A DNA stretch of 53,080 nt from a virus. The position numbers were made by a program, and so were the translations under genes. The notes under the pieces are model-generated. The model was not told the origin of the DNA and searched no databases. It saw only the letters and a program-made list of their open reading frames with translations. The DNA lies in the IMG/VR virus record IMGVR_UViG_3300046642_000190, positions 1 to 53,080 of that record; one strand, written 5' to 3'. Shown one piece after another: positions 1 to 6,410 of the stretch. Within the stretch, counting starts at the first letter, position 1, and the number at the start of each line of letters is the position of its first letter.

Positions 1-236
1 CACTCCGTGATGAGAACGGCGACGTCGTTCAGGCGACGCTACGCGCGTACGGCGATTCCGGCCGCGTACAGTTCGTCGTCAAGCAGATCGACGGCGACCG
101 CGGCAACTTGCCGGCCGGTACCGTCGTAACGCATCCGACGGCGTACGAGATTCTCGGCCTCGCGGCCGAGCTCGAGCGGATCGCGCGGCTCGCGATTCGT
201 ACGGCGACGACGACTCCGGTCGATCCGACGTACTAG
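1..236 (+). CDS. C-terminal part of an unidentified early protein (cut by window edge)
   Basis: An open frame enters from the left edge (first full codon at base 3) and ends with TAG at 234-236, giving 77 residues. The residues include GDVVQATLRAYGD and end in TTTPVDPTY. Composition is GC-rich and similar to the small genes at 1.4-2.0 kb. The stop codon lies inside a perfect 15-bp inverted repeat, so the message probably ends right after the gene. I do not recognise a family; the start lies outside the window. Confidence 0.7.
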   Translation, partial: LRDENGDVVQATLRAYGDSGRVQFVVKQIDGDRGNLPAGTVVTHPTAYEILGLAAELERIARLAIRTATTTPVDPTY

Positions 237-258
237 GCCTCCGGGCCTAGTACGTCGG
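225..258 (+). terminator. Perfect 15-bp hairpin at the end of the partial gene
   Basis: Arms 225-239 and 244-258 are exact reverse complements with a 4-base loop (TCCG). The hairpin contains the stop codon of the upstream gene. No T-run follows at once, so it is either an intrinsic terminator of the type seen in GC-rich actinobacteria or a 3-prime stabiliser. Confidence 0.65.
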
Positions 259-299
259 AATCCAGGGCCACCTTGCCCGGCGGGGAGTAGCCCAACCTG

Positions 300-430
300 C
301 CTTCTTTTCATCTAGGACCCGTAACATGGGACCCTCACGGTGGGGCATTACATGGAAACCTAGGACCCCAGGTCCCTAGATTCACGCTCGACTAGGACCG
401 GGCGGCCTAGGACCGGGCGCGGGCGGGCTC
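300..430. repeat. Cluster of CTAGGACC repeats
   Basis: CTAGGACC occurs at 312-319, 360-367, 392-399 and 407-414. An inverted near-copy (GGTCCCTAG) lies at 371-379. The same octamer sits inside the promoter at 5440-5470 (5452-5459). The cluster is noncoding and lies just left of an AT-rich tract. It could be an iteron or operator array; function is inferred only. Confidence 0.5.
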
Positions 431-835
431 GTGGACGAAGCACCACAGGGCCTCATGACCCGGCTGCCGAACAGCCTCCGATTCGCGCTAGTATAACTTA
501 GAGTCACGGCTCATTTACGTTACACATAGGACACACGGGATATAGCGAGTATACGTTGAGGCTTAGCTAGAGAAAGGGGGTAGATATATAACGGATAATA
601 CAACATTCCAGTACAGAAATACACTCCTTATATCTATTTATATCTATATATATATACTCTTATTATAACTAAGATCAGAAACTACTCACTATATCCAGTG
701 TATAACTATACAGTCCGGACCGCAGCAGTTTCCATCGGGCTATTCCTAGGGCTATTCCTCGGGCTAGTTCTATGACTCCTACACTTTGGTCAACAAACCT
801 TGGATCTTCATAGAACTTCATATGACTCGGCGACT
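431..835. other. Noncoding AT-rich region, possible origin or control region
   Basis: No convincing gene is present on either strand. From about 560 to 720 the sequence is strongly AT-rich with repeated TATATCTA-like units, in sharp contrast to the rest of the window. Near 738-765 a short direct repeat of GGGCTATTCC appears. An AT-rich tract next to a repeat cluster at the head of the early genes is where a replication origin or unwinding element could lie, but nothing here proves it. Confidence 0.4.
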
Positions 836-872
836 AGCGATCAACCTATGTGAATATGATATAATATGTTAT
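835..872 (+). promoter_or_regulatory. Class 2 early promoter driving the 901 operon
   Basis: A TATAAT -10 box lies at 860-865, followed by a conserved ATAAGATAAAGAG tract. The surroundings (CGACTAGCGATC upstream, ACCTATG in the spacer) match the promoters at 2104-2134 and 5440-5470. The -35 box here is the weakest of the three. Confidence 0.6.
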
Positions 873-900
873 AAGATAAAGAGACGGGAGGTGACTACAT

Positions 901-1029
901 ATGAACAGTAACGAGAGTAAGACGATACCGACTGCAGAGCAAGTAAAGTCGGAGCAGCAATCGTACTTGGAAGCAGAACTAGCCGAGTTGATTCAGGAGC
1001 AGGAGTCGGAGTCGACAGATGAGACGTAA
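901..1029 (+). CDS. Small acidic protein, 42 residues
   Basis: An ATG follows a GGGAGGTGACTACAT ribosome-binding site directly downstream of the promoter at 860. The product is Glu/Gln/Ser-rich and strongly acidic, with a predicted helix (EAELAELIQEQE). It overlaps the next start by 11 bases, which suggests translational coupling. First gene of its operon; no family recognised. Confidence 0.65.
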   Translation: MNSNESKTIPTAEQVKSEQQSYLEAELAELIQEQESESTDET

Positions 1030-1342
1030 CGAGTTCGTAGGAAGCCGAAAGCATTATCCGCAGTCAGGCGGATGGCATTACAACAGAACCGGCGAGCTCG
1101 AGTTCATCATCTGCGACGGTCTACCCGAGGACAACGAACCCTGTGGATGTTGGATTACAGACGAGGCGTTCGTTGCATACCGAACAGTAGACGGCAAACG
1201 ACGCGAACTATGCAGACGGTGTACGAAGCGTGTCGATAACAAGTTGGCACAGAACGCCGGTGTACTAACTGCAGAAGAGTTCGCCAAGGTACTGCAGCAG
1301 AACGAAGAGCGCTGGCTGAACAGCATCGATCCGTTGGACTAA
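1019..1342 (+). CDS. Cys-containing hypothetical protein, 107 residues
   Basis: The ATG overlaps the end of the upstream small gene. The protein has Cys residues in an early CGCW and a later CRRC pair, separated by about 25 residues, which could bind a metal. The C-terminal third (LTAEEFAKVLQQNEERW) looks helical. Unknown phage protein in the first early operon. Confidence 0.7.
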   Translation: MRRNEFVGSRKHYPQSGGWHYNRTGELEFIICDGLPEDNEPCGCWITDEAFVAYRTVDGKRRELCRRCTKRVDNKLAQNAGVLTAEEFAKVLQQNEERWLNSIDPLD

Positions 1343-1372
1343 AGTAAAGTCCGACGAGCAAGGAGTACAAAC

Positions 1373-1432
1373 ATGCTCTACGGCATAATAGCATTACTGC
1401 TCCGAATCGCAATCCGATTGCACGTGTGGTAA
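1373..1432 (+). CDS. Possible 19-residue hydrophobic micropeptide
   Basis: An ATG follows AAGGAGTACAAAC at good spacing and reads 19 codons of mainly hydrophobic and Arg residues (LYGIIALLLRIAIRLHVW) to TAA. It is short enough to be chance, but the ribosome-binding site and its fit between two genes support it. It might insert in the membrane. Confidence 0.4.
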   Translation: MLYGIIALLLRIAIRLHVW

Positions 1433-1445
1433 GAAAGGACAGAAC

Positions 1446-1664
1446 ATGACCGAACCAGAGAACCGCAGGTGTCACGAGATGTACTCGTACGCGCGTACGT
1501 CAAGGCTGTATGACATCTTGGCAGAACGGATCACGCCTACGCGTGCAGACATGCGAGAGTTGTTCAGCACGTACGCAGAAGGCGAACGGGAGAATGGCGC
1601 CGAGCCTACGTTGGCGGCGTTCGCTTGGTGGATCACCGAAGGAAGGTGCGAGGTCACATGGTAG
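1446..1664 (+). CDS. Hypothetical protein, 72 residues
   Basis: The ATG lies after AGAAAGGACAGAAC. The protein is mostly helical by eye, with a Trp-rich end (FAWWITEGRCEVTW). The last codons overlap the next start. Unknown. Confidence 0.65.
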   Translation: MTEPENRRCHEMYSYARTSRLYDILAERITPTRADMRELFSTYAEGERENGAEPTLAAFAWWITEGRCEVTW

Positions 1665-1831
1665 CAGCGCAGTACGACGTACAGGTCGACGTCGAGATCG
1701 AGTCCAACGGACTGATGACGCCAACCGAAGAAGAACAGCGGATCGCAGGAGCGATTCGTACGGCGCTAGACGGTGACTACGACAAGGTCACTGTGACGGT
1801 GAAGGAGGTACAGCGATGGAGTTCGAAGTGA
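1658..1831 (+). CDS. Small beta-rich protein, 57 residues
   Basis: The ATG at 1658 overlaps the stop of the preceding gene and lies after GGAAGGTGCGAG. The N-terminus (QYDVQVDVEIES) and C-terminus (KVTVTVKEV) look like beta strands around a helix, a ferredoxin-like pattern. It resembles the next gene and the one at 6410, so these may be paralogues. Function unknown. Confidence 0.6.
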   Translation: MVAAQYDVQVDVEIESNGLMTPTEEEQRIAGAIRTALDGDYDKVTVTVKEVQRWSSK

Positions 1832-1992
1832 CGATTACGTACAAGGTCAAGATCGCAGAACGACCGACGCTCATGCACCTGCTCGACGCGGTGTATCAGT
1901 CCCAAGTCGGAAACGACAAGGGTACGACGAACTTCGAGCCGTCGTTGGCGTTCGAGGTTGAAGAGCAGAGCGCCACGTTCAAGGAGCTGTAG
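1816..1992 (+). CDS. Small beta-rich protein, 58 residues
   Basis: The ATG at 1816 follows AAGGAGGTACAGCG and overlaps the upstream gene by 16 bases. It starts MEFEVTITYKVKIAERP and resembles the protein at 6410 (MEVTYELTFTARV), suggesting a duplicated family. Last gene before a stem-loop, so the 901 operon probably ends here. Confidence 0.65.
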   Translation: MEFEVTITYKVKIAERPTLMHLLDAVYQSQVGNDKGTTNFEPSLAFEVEEQSATFKEL

Positions 1993-1999
1993 GTACCTA

Positions 2000-2031
2000 G
2001 GTGCCGTTGCGTAAGTCAGCGTAACGGCACC
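2000..2031 (+). terminator. Stem-loop after the 901-1992 operon
   Basis: Nine-base arms 2000-2008 and 2023-2031 flank a 14-base loop. Upstream CCTAG and downstream GAATGTCTAC flanks match the hairpin at 3370. Lies between a gene end and the next promoter. Confidence 0.6.
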
Positions 2032-2103
2032 GAATGTCTACAGCCAGGAGGTACATGGTCAAAGATTCTTGGAAGGTCATAGAAGTTCATGGTATTCGAC
2101 GAC

Positions 2104-2134
2104 TTGAGATCACACCATGGACCTATGATATAAT
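2104..2134 (+). promoter_or_regulatory. Class 2 early promoter
   Basis: TTGAGA at 2104-2109, a 19-base spacer, and an extended -10 TGATATAAT with TATAAT at 2129-2134, followed by the conserved CAGTTGTAAGATA tract. About 55 bases are nearly identical to the promoter at 5440-5470. Drives the operon starting with the HTH gene at 2267. Confidence 0.7.
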
Positions 2135-2266
2135 CAGTTGTAAGATAAAGAGTAACATCGACAAGGAGGTAACCGACTGCCAACAGACAAACTAGGTAAC
2201 GTGTTGAGCCTTCGGCCTGAGCAAGCGGGATTCAGTACATTCCGTAGCCGGGAGGAGGTGATAGAC

Positions 2267-2548
2267 ATGACGCTATACGAGCTGGCAAAGCGTGCCAACA
2301 TCAAGCAGCCTCAGCACTTGTACAACATGTACCGCATGGGATACATCAAGGCGGAACGCAAGGAGTGCCCGAGCTGCGGTCACACGGCACTTGTAGTCAG
2401 TGACGAAGAGGCGAACCGATACCTCCGCGAACGTGCGGAGCGGCAGGCCAAGAAGGCTGCGAAGATCGCCTCAGAGTCGGCTGTCATCGAAGCGATCGAG
2501 TCCGAAGAGGGCGAGTTCGCAGAGGTGAGCAGCACGGACTCAGAGTAA
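2267..2548 (+). CDS. HTH / zinc-knuckle DNA-binding protein (paralogue family)
   Basis: The N-terminus (LYELAKRANIKQPQHLYNMY) fits a MerR/excisionase-type helix-turn-helix. A CPSCGH knuckle follows near residue 33, then a DEEANRYLRER helix and a charged tail. Same architecture as the proteins at 5516, 10139 and 14781. The ATG at 2267 has the best site (GGAGGAGGTGATAGAC). A second strong site, AAGGAGGTAACCGA, lies at 2163 followed only by an in-frame CTG at 2177, so a longer form is possible. First gene of its operon; probably a regulator. Confidence 0.75.
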   Translation: MTLYELAKRANIKQPQHLYNMYRMGYIKAERKECPSCGHTALVVSDEEANRYLRERAERQAKKAAKIASESAVIEAIESEEGEFAEVSSTDSE

Positions 2549-2601
2549 CAGCGCCAGGTCGAAGGCTCAACAGGCTACCTAGTGCGAAGGGAGGTGACAA
2601 C

Positions 2602-2856
2602 ATGACGAGCGATCCGAAGGTATATCCGATTACGGCGGCGTTCGAGAAGTGGGCGAGTCAGCATAACGTGAACGATGACTTCTCGAACCCGCATACCATC
2701 CGAGACACGTACCTCGTGATGACGGGTAACATCGGGGAGTACGAGCATGGCTCGGTTGACTGGAACGAAGACCTCTACGGCGACATGACGGTCTACAGCG
2801 AAGTCTGCAAGGACATCCTGTTGACGATGAAGGCGGTGTTCAAGTGCGACACATAG
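2602..2856 (+). CDS. Hypothetical protein, 84 residues
   Basis: The ATG follows GAAGGGAGGTGACAAC. The protein is rich in Asp, Tyr and Val with no Cys pair, signal or membrane segment. Unknown early protein. Confidence 0.7.
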   Translation: MTSDPKVYPITAAFEKWASQHNVNDDFSNPHTIRDTYLVMTGNIGEYEHGSVDWNEDLYGDMTVYSEVCKDILLTMKAVFKCDT

Positions 2857-2972
2857 CACAGTGGCTTTGGTACGATGACGTGCTTCACAGGGCTGGGCAC
2901 ACGGTCGCGTACTGGTGGGCACATCAGGGAACGTGGCACGTGCTTACTTACTTCTGGAAGGGAGTGCAGTAA
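2844..2972 (+). CDS. Possible Trp-rich small protein, 42 residues
   Basis: A GTG overlaps the end of the upstream gene and opens a 42-codon frame rich in Trp and His (WLWYDD, AYWWAHQ, LTYFW). It ends just before the next ATG. No clear ribosome-binding site, so coupling to the upstream gene would be needed. Confidence 0.4.
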   Translation: MRHIAQWLWYDDVLHRAGHTVAYWWAHQGTWHVLTYFWKGVQ

Positions 2973-2973
2973 C

Positions 2974-3183
2974 ATGGCGGCGAAGCAGCAGTTGCAGGAA
3001 GCGGAGACGGGTTCGAAGTACAACGTCTTCGTGGTCATCACGTTGGACGAGTTCCTCGAGCAGACAGAGGGTGGAAACCTGATGCCAGTGCTCACGTTGG
3101 TCAACGACCACAGGGAGATCGTCCAGCAGTTCGACCTCGAGATCCGACCGAAGTACGCCGGTGACGTCAGAGACGATCGATGA
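2974..3183 (+). CDS. Hypothetical protein, 69 residues
   Basis: The ATG at 2974 lies after GGAAGGGAGTGCAGTAAC. Alternating hydrophobic residues (YNVFVVITLDEF, MPVLTLVND) suggest a mixed alpha/beta fold. Its stop overlaps the next start by 4 bases (ATGA). Confidence 0.65.
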   Translation: MAAKQQLQEAETGSKYNVFVVITLDEFLEQTEGGNLMPVLTLVNDHREIVQQFDLEIRPKYAGDVRDDR

Positions 3184-3362
3184 CCGGCAAGATGCCAGCC
3201 GAACCACCGAGGTTGGACGACGAGTACCTGAACTACATCAAGCACAAGGTCAGTGCAGGATGGTTACGTCAGGCTGACGCGATCATGGCACTGAATGCAC
3301 GAGGAGTAACACGTGCCAAGGCGAAGTACCTACTGACCACGCCAGGCGCGACCGTCAAGTAG
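3180..3362 (+). CDS. Hypothetical protein, 60 residues
   Basis: ATGA overlap with the upstream gene. The middle (GWLRQADAIMALNARGVTRAKAKYLL) resembles a small UBA-like or HTH helical bundle. Last gene before a stem-loop. Confidence 0.65.
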   Translation: MTGKMPAEPPRLDDEYLNYIKHKVSAGWLRQADAIMALNARGVTRAKAKYLLTTPGATVK

Positions 3363-3369
3363 CCACCTA

Positions 3370-3395
3370 GGTACAGCCACGAAGGGGGCTGTACC
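3370..3395 (+). terminator. Stem-loop with CCTAG / GAATGCCTAC flanks
   Basis: Nine-base arms 3370-3378 and 3387-3395 around an 8-base loop. Flanks match those of the hairpin at 2000. Separates the 2267-3362 and 3423-4085 gene groups. Confidence 0.6.
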
Positions 3396-3422
3396 GAATG
3401 CCTACTTGGAGGGAGGTGTAAC

Positions 3423-3683
3423 ATGGGCAGCTTCAGTGATGAAGCAATCGTCAAGGACATCATTGCCGGTAACGGTAGGATGACCGACGACCAGGAGGAA
3501 GCACCGGACAATCCACGGGCCATCAAGATCGTGGAGTACAAGTCACCTGAGGGCGCTACGAACTGGGGCATCGTGTTTGAGAACGAGCACCCAGCGTACT
3601 ACCACAAGTACGACACGGAGACAGAGTACGTTCGTGACCCAGTCGTGATCTGGACGTACCAACCGACAGTCACGGAGGGCTAA
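3423..3683 (+). CDS. Hypothetical protein, 86 residues
   Basis: The ATG follows GGAGGGAGGTGTAAC. The second half (NWGIVFENEHPAYYHKYDTE) is rich in aromatic and acidic residues and looks like beta strands. Unknown. Confidence 0.65.
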   Translation: MGSFSDEAIVKDIIAGNGRMTDDQEEAPDNPRAIKIVEYKSPEGATNWGIVFENEHPAYYHKYDTETEYVRDPVVIWTYQPTVTEG

Positions 3684-3684
3684 C

Positions 3685-3888
3685 ATGAAGTTCAAGCCGT
3701 GGTGTTCGTACCATAGCTGCGAGCTGGAAGACGGTCCACCGTTCTGTTCACGAGACCCTCTCACTGGCAACTGGACAGTCGACCTGAGCGAGTGCTGGTG
3801 TCCGAAGCTCAAGGTCGATCAGGACGAGAACCCTGAGGAGTGGGAGTTGTGCACTACTTCATGGGGACTATTCATCGAAGGGAGGTGA
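3685..3888 (+). CDS. Cys-rich hypothetical protein, 67 residues
   Basis: Starts one base after the preceding stop. Cysteines in WCSYHSCE, PFCSR, ECWCP and ELCTT could bind zinc or form a small metal cluster. Unknown. Confidence 0.65.
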   Translation: MKFKPWCSYHSCELEDGPPFCSRDPLTGNWTVDLSECWCPKLKVDQDENPEEWELCTTSWGLFIEGR

Positions 3889-3893
3889 ATAAC

Positions 3894-4085
3894 ATGGCAG
3901 ACCTGACCGAAGGTATGGTGACGATCTACGGCGGAGCCAAGCTGACGTTCGATCGTGCGACCAAGGGTACGATCCGCTACCAGGGCAAGGACGCCAAGGG
4001 TCGTACGGTAACACAGTACGTGCCCAAGGACGACATGCCGCAGGTGGAAGCGATCATGGTGATCGTGAAGCCGGTTCCGGCGTAG
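3894..4085 (+). CDS. Small beta-barrel-like protein, 63 residues
   Basis: The ATG at 3894 follows GGGAGGTGAATAAC. The sequence alternates strands and turns (GMVTIYGGAKLTFDRATKGT), compatible with a small OB or SH3-like barrel. Unknown. Confidence 0.65.
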   Translation: MADLTEGMVTIYGGAKLTFDRATKGTIRYQGKDAKGRTVTQYVPKDDMPQVEAIMVIVKPVPA

Positions 4086-4093
4086 TTCGAACA

Positions 4094-4124
4094 GGTGGCA
4101 GGAGTTCAGGGGGCTCCTGCCACC
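4094..4124 (+). terminator. Stem-loop with 11-bp stem
   Basis: Arms 4094-4104 and 4114-4124 are exact complements around a 9-base loop, followed by GATTCGAC. Same GATTC-type 3-prime flank as the hairpin at 5054-5129. Confidence 0.65.
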
Positions 4125-4157
4125 GATTCGACCTATGCACAAGGGGAGGTGAATAAC

Positions 4158-4391
4158 ATGGCGGTAAAGACAGTCAACGATTACGCCGCGGAGTTGGAGA
4201 TGCGAGTCCATGACTTACTTAGTGCGTCAGCACACGACATGGCGTCCAGCATCATGGGCTGGACGCCCGAGACCGATGAGGACGAGGACGACATCAGGTA
4301 CGAGCCCTACTGGGTATGCGTATCGAGTGCCACTCAGTCCATCCTCGGTGCCATCATCGCTCGATCCGTCAACTGGCAGGTGGAACAGTGA
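4158..4391 (+). CDS. Hypothetical protein, 77 residues
   Basis: The ATG follows AAGGGGAGGTGAATAAC. Helical N-terminus, an acidic loop (ETDEDEDDIRY) and a hydrophobic C-terminal helix. Its TGA overlaps the next GTG. Confidence 0.65.
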   Translation: MAVKTVNDYAAELEMRVHDLLSASAHDMASSIMGWTPETDEDEDDIRYEPYWVCVSSATQSILGAIIARSVNWQVEQ

Positions 4392-4609
4392 GTAGACCAA
4401 AGCAGTACACAGTGAAGGCCTTCAAGAAGGACCGGAAGGCCGATCTGACGGCGCTCATGCTTCACTTCGAGTCAAAGGCATGGCAGCACCCGAAGGAGTT
4501 GGTTCCGTACAACAACTTCGATGCGTTGATGGCGGACATGCTTGATGACGTCATCGACGTGTGGCTCGATGCACACCTGAAGGGCAACGACGACTGTGAT
4601 GAACTATGA
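4388..4609 (+). CDS. Hypothetical protein, 73 residues
   Basis: GTG start in a GTGA overlap with the upstream gene. Basic N-terminus (RPKQYTVKAFKKDRK) and acidic C-terminus (DDVIDVWLDAHLK). Coupled to the next gene by an ATGA overlap. Confidence 0.65.
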   Translation: MSRPKQYTVKAFKKDRKADLTALMLHFESKAWQHPKELVPYNNFDALMADMLDDVIDVWLDAHLKGNDDCDEL

Positions 4610-4713
4610 ATGACTGCTGGGAGTGCGGGCGTTCGGCCTGTGGGCAGTGCCATCATTGCGGGCGCTGGTTGTGTCAGTACCACCTCGACAAGCATCACAC
4701 CGGAAAGCGTTGA
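4606..4713 (+). CDS. Zinc-finger microprotein, 35 residues
   Basis: An ATGA overlap starts a 35-residue protein that is almost entirely a zinc finger: CWEC, CGQCHHCG, LCQYHLDKHH. The spacing recalls a B-box or AN1-like knuckle. Its TGA lies inside the -35 box of the next promoter (4710-4715), which is tight packing. Possible nucleic-acid or protein-binding role. Confidence 0.65.
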   Translation: MNDCWECGRSACGQCHHCGRWLCQYHLDKHHTGKR

Positions 4714-4738
4714 GGTTTCCCATAGGGTGAGATATCAT
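4710..4738 (+). promoter_or_regulatory. Class 1 early promoter (TTGAGG-N17-TATCAT)
   Basis: TTGAGG at 4710-4715, a 17-base spacer containing TTTCCCATAGGGTG, and TATCAT at 4733-4738. The spacer is nearly identical to the promoters at 10064 and 10836. A GAGAGGAGGTGAT site follows directly. Confidence 0.8.
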
Positions 4739-4760
4739 TGAATGAGAGGAGGTGATCAGA

Positions 4761-4949
4761 ATGCGGGAGATCGTTCAAGAGGCGGCGGTGTACTTCGACA
4801 ACGAGAAGGGACGTACGTTGCACTCGCGCCAGTTCACGATGGCTCAGGCGATCAGCGTCGCTGAGCGTTGCAACACGGCGAACAAGACGATGGGCTTGAA
4901 GGGGGAGTACCTCGCCGTCGTCGAGCACCACGTCAACCTGTCCAACTGA
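4761..4949 (+). CDS. Hypothetical protein, 62 residues
   Basis: First gene after the class 1 promoter. The ATG at 4761 follows GAGAGGAGGTGATCAGA. Mixed alpha/beta look (EAAVYFDNEKGRTLHSRQF). Unknown. Confidence 0.65.
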   Translation: MREIVQEAAVYFDNEKGRTLHSRQFTMAQAISVAERCNTANKTMGLKGEYLAVVEHHVNLSN

Positions 4950-4968
4950 ACACCAGGAGGTGGGGAAC

Positions 4969-5058
4969 ATCAGGAACTGGTTGACTCTACGGCAACGGCG
5001 ACGTGCAAGGCGTAGGATCAATCGCGCCTTGCGCCGTTCGGCAAGGGCCCTGGCCTAA
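4969..5058 (+). CDS. Possible Arg-rich micropeptide with a non-canonical ATC start
   Basis: A strong AGGAGGTGGGGA site at 4955 is followed at ideal spacing by ATC, not ATG, opening 29 codons of a very basic peptide (RNWLTLRQRRRARRRINR...). A GTG in the same frame overlaps the site itself. Either the gene uses a rare start or the frame is not translated. Confidence 0.3.
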   Translation: MRNWLTLRQRRRARRRINRALRRSARALA

Positions 5059-5129
5059 GTCGAACAGGGGGAGCCCGAGCACACCATCGGTGTTGCTACT
5101 GACTCCGGGCTCCCCCGATTCGGCTTAGG
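5054..5129 (+). terminator. Long imperfect stem-loop
   Basis: Arms of about 24 bases (5054-5077 and 5106-5129) pair with three mismatches. The loop holds a second small hairpin (CACC-ATC-GGTG). It overlaps the stop at 5056-5058 and ends just before the next ribosome-binding site. Confidence 0.65.
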
Positions 5130-5144
5130 AAGGGAGGTGTATAC

Positions 5145-5327
5145 ATGCCGAAGTACCTGGTAGTGATTGAGGCCGAAGAAGCGCATCTCGAACAGAACAT
5201 GGGGATCGGCCTTCTTCGTATCCAAGGCTCGTTCGACTGCCTGTCGGTCGACCGCCTGATCACCGAGGAAGAGATCAACGACGGAGCTGACTTCGAGGTC
5301 GTCGGTCACGAGGTCGCGAAGTCATGA
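5145..5327 (+). CDS. Hypothetical protein, 60 residues
   Basis: The ATG follows AAGGGAGGTGTATAC. N-terminal strand (KYLVVIEAEEAH) and an acidic C-terminal half. Stop overlaps the next ATG (ATGA). Confidence 0.65.
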   Translation: MPKYLVVIEAEEAHLEQNMGIGLLRIQGSFDCLSVDRLITEEEINDGADFEVVGHEVAKS

Positions 5328-5407
5328 AGGCGCCATGGCCAGTTCGACTGATCCTGGCGATCGAAGCAACGCTGCTCCTAGTGGTCCTCTACTGGGCGAT
5401 GCACTAG
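5324..5407 (+). CDS. Single-span membrane micropeptide, 27 residues
   Basis: ATGA-coupled. A short basic N-terminus (MKAPWPVR) precedes one hydrophobic segment (LILAIEATLLLVVLYWAM). Probably a tiny inner-membrane protein; role unknown. Confidence 0.5.
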   Translation: MKAPWPVRLILAIEATLLLVVLYWAMH

Positions 5408-5439
5408 AAGGTTCCAGGATAAACATGGGATTCGACGAC

Positions 5440-5470
5440 TTGCGATCCCACCTAGGACCTATGAGATAAT
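5440..5470 (+). promoter_or_regulatory. Class 2 early promoter with CTAGGACC in the spacer
   Basis: TTGCGA at 5440-5445, a 19-base spacer and GATAAT at 5465-5470, followed by CAGTTGTAAGATA. The spacer includes CTAGGACC (5452-5459), the octamer repeated at 312-414. Directly precedes the HTH gene at 5516. Confidence 0.7.
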
Positions 5471-5515
5471 CAGTTGTAAGATACAAGCGAACCACGATTG
5501 CCTAAAGGAGGTGGC

Positions 5516-5752
5516 ATGCCGGAGGCAGACAACATCGTGAAGCCAACCATGTTGGCTAAGGAGCTAGAAATGGCACCACAGATCATCTTCGGGTGGATTC
5601 GTCGTGGACTCATTCCAAGTCACGAGTGTGTCTGTGGACACAAATACCTCGTGCGGGACGAAATCGACGCGTTCCTGGCGAAGCGCAAGGCGGAGGAAGA
5701 GGCCAAGGCGGCGAAGATCGCTGCCGAGCTTGAAGGGGAGGATGTCGCTTGA
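5516..5752 (+). CDS. HTH / zinc-knuckle DNA-binding protein (paralogue family)
   Basis: Residues about 8-36 (VKPTMLAKELEMAPQIIFGW) form a helix-turn-helix like that of the 10139 protein. A CVCG pair and the RDEIDAFLAKRK helix follow. The ATG at 5516 is preceded by AAAGGAGGTGGC. First gene of its operon, so a regulatory role is likely. Closest relatives in the window are 10139, 2267, 14781 and the middle of 8079. Confidence 0.75.
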   Translation: MPEADNIVKPTMLAKELEMAPQIIFGWIRRGLIPSHECVCGHKYLVRDEIDAFLAKRKAEEEAKAAKIAAELEGEDVA

Positions 5753-5979
5753 GCGCGTACACAGAGGCTCACCTGGAGGTCGGTATCCTCAGTGACGAGG
5801 AACGAGACCGTCTCAGGGCAAAGGCGCCACCCGACTTCACCGCGATGTTTGTCGAGTGGGCAGAGAAGGTTCTCGTACAGTGGCAGTTCGTGCAGGACTT
5901 TCTCAATCCGGAAGGCGGGGACTTCGAGGTCGTCAAGTACGAGAACGACGACTGGGTGTTCCGCCTCAGGAGCCATTGA
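5749..5979 (+). CDS. Hypothetical protein, 76 residues
   Basis: A TTG start overlaps the stop of the HTH gene. An acidic helical N-half and an aromatic C-half (WAEKVLVQWQFVQDFL). Unknown. Confidence 0.6.
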   Translation: MSAYTEAHLEVGILSDEERDRLRAKAPPDFTAMFVEWAEKVLVQWQFVQDFLNPEGGDFEVVKYENDDWVFRLRSH

Positions 5980-6038
5980 GAATCAAGGTGGCTACCTCGA
6001 AGAAGGGTGACAAGGTTCAAGTAACACGTACCGCCTAG
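5976..6038 (+). CDS. Possible 20-residue basic micropeptide
   Basis: A TTG overlapping the previous TGA opens 20 codons (RIKVATSKKGDKVQVTRTA), ending at the start of a structured intergenic region. Plausible only because of the coupling pattern seen in neighbours. Confidence 0.35.
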   Translation: MRIKVATSKKGDKVQVTRTA

Positions 6039-6039
6039 C

Positions 6040-6106
6040 TTCCTACAGGGCGGTCACCTAGGGGTAGGGAGTGCCCTGTAGGAATGCCGTAGAGGCTCCC
6101 TACCCC
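6040..6106 (+). ncRNA. Interleaved double stem: candidate RNA pseudoknot or tandem terminator
   Basis: Stem A pairs 6040-6051 with 6073-6084 (12 bp, exact). Stem B pairs 6061-6071 with 6096-6106 (11 bp, exact). The arms alternate A1-B1-A2-B2, so both can form together only as an H-type pseudoknot, with linkers of 9, 1 and 11 bases. Lies in an intergenic gap just before the ribosome-binding site at about 6128. Confidence 0.6.
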
Positions 6107-6140
6107 GATTGACCGACATGTAGAGGAAGGAGGTGATTAT

Positions 6141-6410
6141 ATGGCAAGCGAGCATGACCATAAGGGCACGAATGAGATACACCTTCGGATTCATCGTTCG
6201 TACCTGAGCGTCGTTGGCGAACACAGCCAGAAGCTCATCGAGTGGGGAGTCATGGTCGAAGCTGACGGGCCTGCAGTGTACAAGCTGCTAGCTGCTGACC
6301 TGCTTGAGGCAGCAGCTGTGTTGCAGGCGAAGTTGGACAACCCGGACCCGCCTGAGACGGACCCGATGAAGAGGCTGTTCATGCATCTGTTCGGACTGGA
6401 GGAGGACTGA
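6141..6410 (+). CDS. Hypothetical protein, 89 residues
   Basis: The ATG follows GGAAGGAGGTGATTAT. The middle (YKLLAADLLEAAAVLQAKLD) is strongly helical. Stop overlaps the next ATG. Unknown. Confidence 0.7.
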   Translation: MASEHDHKGTNEIHLRIHRSYLSVVGEHSQKLIEWGVMVEADGPAVYKLLAADLLEAAAVLQAKLDNPDPPETDPMKRLFMHLFGLEED

